From a virus, in IMG/VR virus record IMGVR_UViG_3300024520_000321, positions 1-32,205 of that record: a stretch of DNA of 32,205 nucleotides, one strand, 5' to 3'. A program made the position numbers and the translations under genes. This document shows, piece by piece, positions 32,078 through 32,205 of this stretch (the stretch's first letter is position 1; every line of letters begins with the position of its first letter). The notes under the pieces were generated by a model. The model did no database searches. It worked only from the letters and a program-made list of their open reading frames with translations, and was not told where the DNA came from.

Positions 32078-32205
32078 TTATGGTACATCATTTACAATAT
32101 CGGCTACTGTCATATTAACCATAGTAGCATCTAAAGTACCGTTTGTATCTTGTAAAGTTGGGTACGTGTCGCCATCACCCATACGCCACCAATTATTAGG
32201 GGCGC
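32078..32205 (-). CDS. C-terminus of a LamG-like structural protein (5' end outside window)
   Basis: The last 42 codons are visible, ending in TAA at 32078: NNWWRMGDGDTYPTLQDTNG followed by TLDATMVNMTVADIVNDVP. The W-RMGDGD-x-P...D-x-x-G...ATMVNM pattern is what I recall at the ends of LamG/concanavalin-like domains in phage structural proteins. Only the tail of the gene is here, so the rest of the protein and its place in the particle are unknown. Confidence 0.6.
   Translation of the reverse strand, partial: APNNWWRMGDGDTYPTLQDTNGTLDATMVNMTVADIVNDVP

Noticed and set aside
1-32205. CRISPR array, tRNA genes, integrase or transposase
   Set aside because: No regularly spaced repeats, cloverleaf-like segments, or recombinase motifs were seen in any plausible frame.

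Overview
The window looks like most of the genome of a tailed, siphovirus-type bacteriophage of a Bacteroidetes host, probably Flavobacteriia. The support is: very A+T-rich DNA; every convincing gene on the minus strand; promoters of the Bacteroidetes TTG/TTTG...TAnnTTTG type; starts preceded by A/T-rich stretches such as AAATAAAATG rather than Shine-Dalgarno boxes; a DUF3127-type protein; and a tail set (tube, 1138-aa tape measure, several large beta-rich tail proteins) with no sheath or contractile-baseplate gene. No integrase, tRNA or CRISPR array was seen. Portal, capsid and head-tail joining genes are absent; they would lie between the terminase that runs off the left edge and the protein cut by the right edge.

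All genes read right to left. (1) 32205-17470, structural operon: LamG-like C-terminus, putative tail tube, small proteins and an overlapping pair in the usual tail-assembly-chaperone position, tape measure, four large tail proteins, a tail protein ending in a DUF1566-like lectin fold, an SGNH hydrolase and two small membrane proteins, closed by a clear intrinsic terminator. (2) 17405-13500, early/recombination block: begins at a good promoter next to the first start codon; includes a YqaJ-type exonuclease, a DUF3127 protein with an SSB-like tail, and small proteins. Two internal terminators each follow the same 18-bp repeat. (3) 13500-13120, non-coding: a cluster of GGGAC/TGTCCC and GTGCC/GGCAC motifs (possible origin or operator), a promoter, and a leader RNA predicted to form two hairpins joined by a loop-loop contact. 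(4) 13119-5532, replication and DNA processing: Prim-Pol/DUF3987 primase-helicase, SF2 helicase, VRR-NUC nuclease, SNF2-type helicase and a DNA methyltransferase. An island at 7943-9102 is bounded by a 24-bp direct repeat and holds a G+C-richer small gene framed by a 15-bp inverted repeat and three hairpins with the same loop. (5) 5520-2750, regulator and lysis: XRE repressor-like protein, two tiny membrane proteins, DUF5675 putative lysin, metallophosphoesterase, 3TM-type holin. (6) 2635-1, small proteins, terminase small subunit, DUF551 protein and terminase large subunit (cut).

The primase, helicases and nuclease would replicate the DNA; the YqaJ exonuclease and DUF3127 protein would serve recombination; terminase packages; tail proteins bind and locally de-esterify the host surface; DUF5675 lysin and holin(s) release progeny. 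The most unusual signals are the structured leader RNA before the primase and the repeat-bounded cassette at 7943-9102.
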